A DNA stretch of 7,995 bases, taken from the NCBI GenBank assembly GCA_947169985.1, contig CAMVRW010000101.1, positions 1 to 7,995 of the forward strand. Reading direction: 5' to 3'. Positions 7,605-7,995 of this stretch are shown here, piece by piece (position 1 is the stretch's first letter; each line of letters starts with the position of its first letter). The translations under genes were made by a program, and so were the position numbers. The DNA is from an uncultured Butyrivibrio sp. Its GTDB lineage: Bacteria; Bacillota; Clostridia; Lachnospirales; Lachnospiraceae. The notes under the pieces were generated by a model. It was not told the DNA's origin and did no database searches. It saw only the letters and a list, made by a program, of their open reading frames with translations.

Positions 7605-7633
7605 TTGCACCATTAGGGAAATAGTAGTATTAT
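7605..7633 (+). promoter_or_regulatory. Sigma-A-type promoter of the T-box/ileS unit
   Basis: A -35 box TTGCAC (7605-7610) and a -10 box TATTAT (7628-7633) are separated by exactly 17 bp. Transcription would start around 7637-7641, just upstream of T-box Stem I. The promoter sits between the arms of an imperfect inverted repeat (7581-7597 with 7630-7645), the right arm of which overlaps the -10 box. Confidence 0.75.
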
Positions 7634-7639
7634 GTGAAC

Positions 7640-7912
7640 GTTAAAATCTAATAGAAAAGCTATGACGAAGACAGTAGGCTCTCCCAAAGCCACAGAGAGC
7701 TGCCGGGTGGTGAAAGGCAGTGCGATTAAGAGATGACTGAAGATCACTTCTGAGCTGCAGGATTGAAAATAAACAGTAGATCCTGACGTACTCCCAGCGT
7801 GATTGGGAAGCGTATTCAACCGGAGAACTGCTTTGGCGCGTATGTGTAAACAGGTGGTATAACGAGAGTAAATTATTAGCCTCGTCCTTTTTACAGGACG
7901 GGGCTTTTCTTT
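7640..7912 (+). ncRNA. T-box riboswitch (leader RNA), isoleucine-specific, controlling ileS
   Basis: The leader senses uncharged tRNA-Ile and permits read-through into ileS when isoleucine charging is low. Stem I is closed by AGCT (7658-7661 with 7753-7756) and GAAG/CTTC (7667-7670 with 7747-7750). The specifier loop holds AGTA (7673-7676) opposite the ATC codon (7743-7745, Ile) followed by A. The upper arm shows AGAGAGC and the hairpin CTGCC/GGCAG (7700-7704 with 7716-7720). Stem II is CAGGAT/ATCCTG (7758-7763 with 7780-7785). The Stem IIA/B region has TCCCA/TGGGA (7792-7796 with 7804-7808). Stem III is CCGGAG/CTTTGG (7820-7825 with 7831-7836). The antiterminator pairs AGG/CCT and ACGAG/CTCGT around the bulge TGGTATA (7855-7861). 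Its TGGT matches an ACCA acceptor end, as expected for tRNA-Ile. The bulge ends in ATA instead of the common ACC. Confidence 0.9.
7878..7912 (+). terminator. Conditional terminator of the ileS T-box
   Basis: AGCCTCGTCC (7878-7887) pairs with GGACGGGGCT (7896-7905) over 10 bp with one G-U pair. The loop is 8 nt, and TTTCTTT follows. Its 5' arm contains the CTCGTCC stretch that would instead pair with 7852-7866 in the antiterminator, giving the usual either/or switch. It ends 19 nt before the ileS start codon. Confidence 0.88.
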
Positions 7913-7931
7913 ATCAAGAAAGGAGCTCAAG

Positions 7932-7995
7932 ATGTATAACAAAGTCGAGACCGACATGAATTTTGTCGGAAGAGAGAAAAAAGTTGAAGAGTTCT
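7932..7995 (+). CDS. ileS: Isoleucyl-tRNA synthetase, N-terminal 21 codons (3' end outside window)
   Basis: Charges tRNA-Ile with isoleucine in the cytosol (class I aminoacyl-tRNA synthetase). Only the first 21 codons are present, reading MYNKVETDMNFVGREKKVEEF. This resembles the N-terminus of clostridial and eukaryote-like IleRS proteins, where a short lead of this kind precedes the catalytic core. The ATG follows AAAGGAG (7919-7925) at good spacing. The identification rests on this short match plus the upstream T-box with an isoleucine specifier; the two agree. The ATP-binding HIGH and KMSKS motifs lie beyond the window. Confidence 0.87.
   Translation, partial: MYNKVETDMNFVGREKKVEEF

Noticed and set aside
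7613..7957. Minus-strand 114-codon open frame across the T-box region
   Set aside because: The region is explained in detail by a promoter, T-box stems and a terminator on the + strand; the frame is a by-product of that sequence.
1..7995. CRISPR array, insertion sequence, prophage, tRNA or novel defence system
   Set aside because: I saw no regular direct repeats with spacers, no transposase or integrase motifs, no tRNA cloverleaf, and no unexplained gene cluster. The gene content is housekeeping and nutrient uptake.

Overview
The window looks like an ordinary chromosomal stretch from a low-to-mid GC Firmicute, most likely a Lachnospiraceae (Butyrivibrio-like) clostridium. That placement is inferred from protein resemblance, AGA/AGG arginine codons, strong AGGAGG-type ribosome binding sites, sigma-A-type promoters and a T-box riboswitch; it was not tested by a search. 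Every gene I can support lies on the + strand.

Left part (1-1525): the 3' end of a free methionine-(R)-sulfoxide reductase gene (GAF fold, all three family cysteines present). It is followed 33 nt later by a low-specificity L-threonine aldolase gene that is broken. About 22 nt seem to be missing near position 850, which splits the protein into two frames; the reading frame is otherwise intact. A perfect 9-bp hairpin plus a T-rich run ends this unit.

Middle part (1592-7578): a complete oligopeptide ABC transporter operon in the order oppA-oppB-oppC-oppD-oppF, behind a good TTGACA / TAGTAT promoter. OppA is the lipid-anchored binding protein, OppB and OppC form the membrane channel, and OppD and OppF are the two ATPases. 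The genes are tightly packed: 1 nt between B and C, 12 nt between C and D, and a 17-nt overlap between D and F. The exception is the 84-nt oppA-oppB gap, which holds a terminator-like hairpin that would favour oppA over the downstream genes.

Right part (7581-7995): a second sigma-A-type promoter, then a full T-box leader with an ATC (Ile) specifier, a UGGU acceptor-binding bulge and a competing terminator, and finally the first 21 codons of isoleucyl-tRNA synthetase (ileS). The T-box couples ileS expression to uncharged tRNA-Ile. Peptide uptake beside an isoleucine-responsive gene fits nitrogen and amino-acid nutrition, but the two units have separate promoters.

I found no mobile element, CRISPR array, rRNA or tRNA, and no sign of a new multi-gene system. 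The points most worth a second look are the frameshifted threonine aldolase, the oppA-oppB intercistronic hairpin, the cysteine-free OppD C-terminal domain, and the inverted repeat around the ileS promoter.
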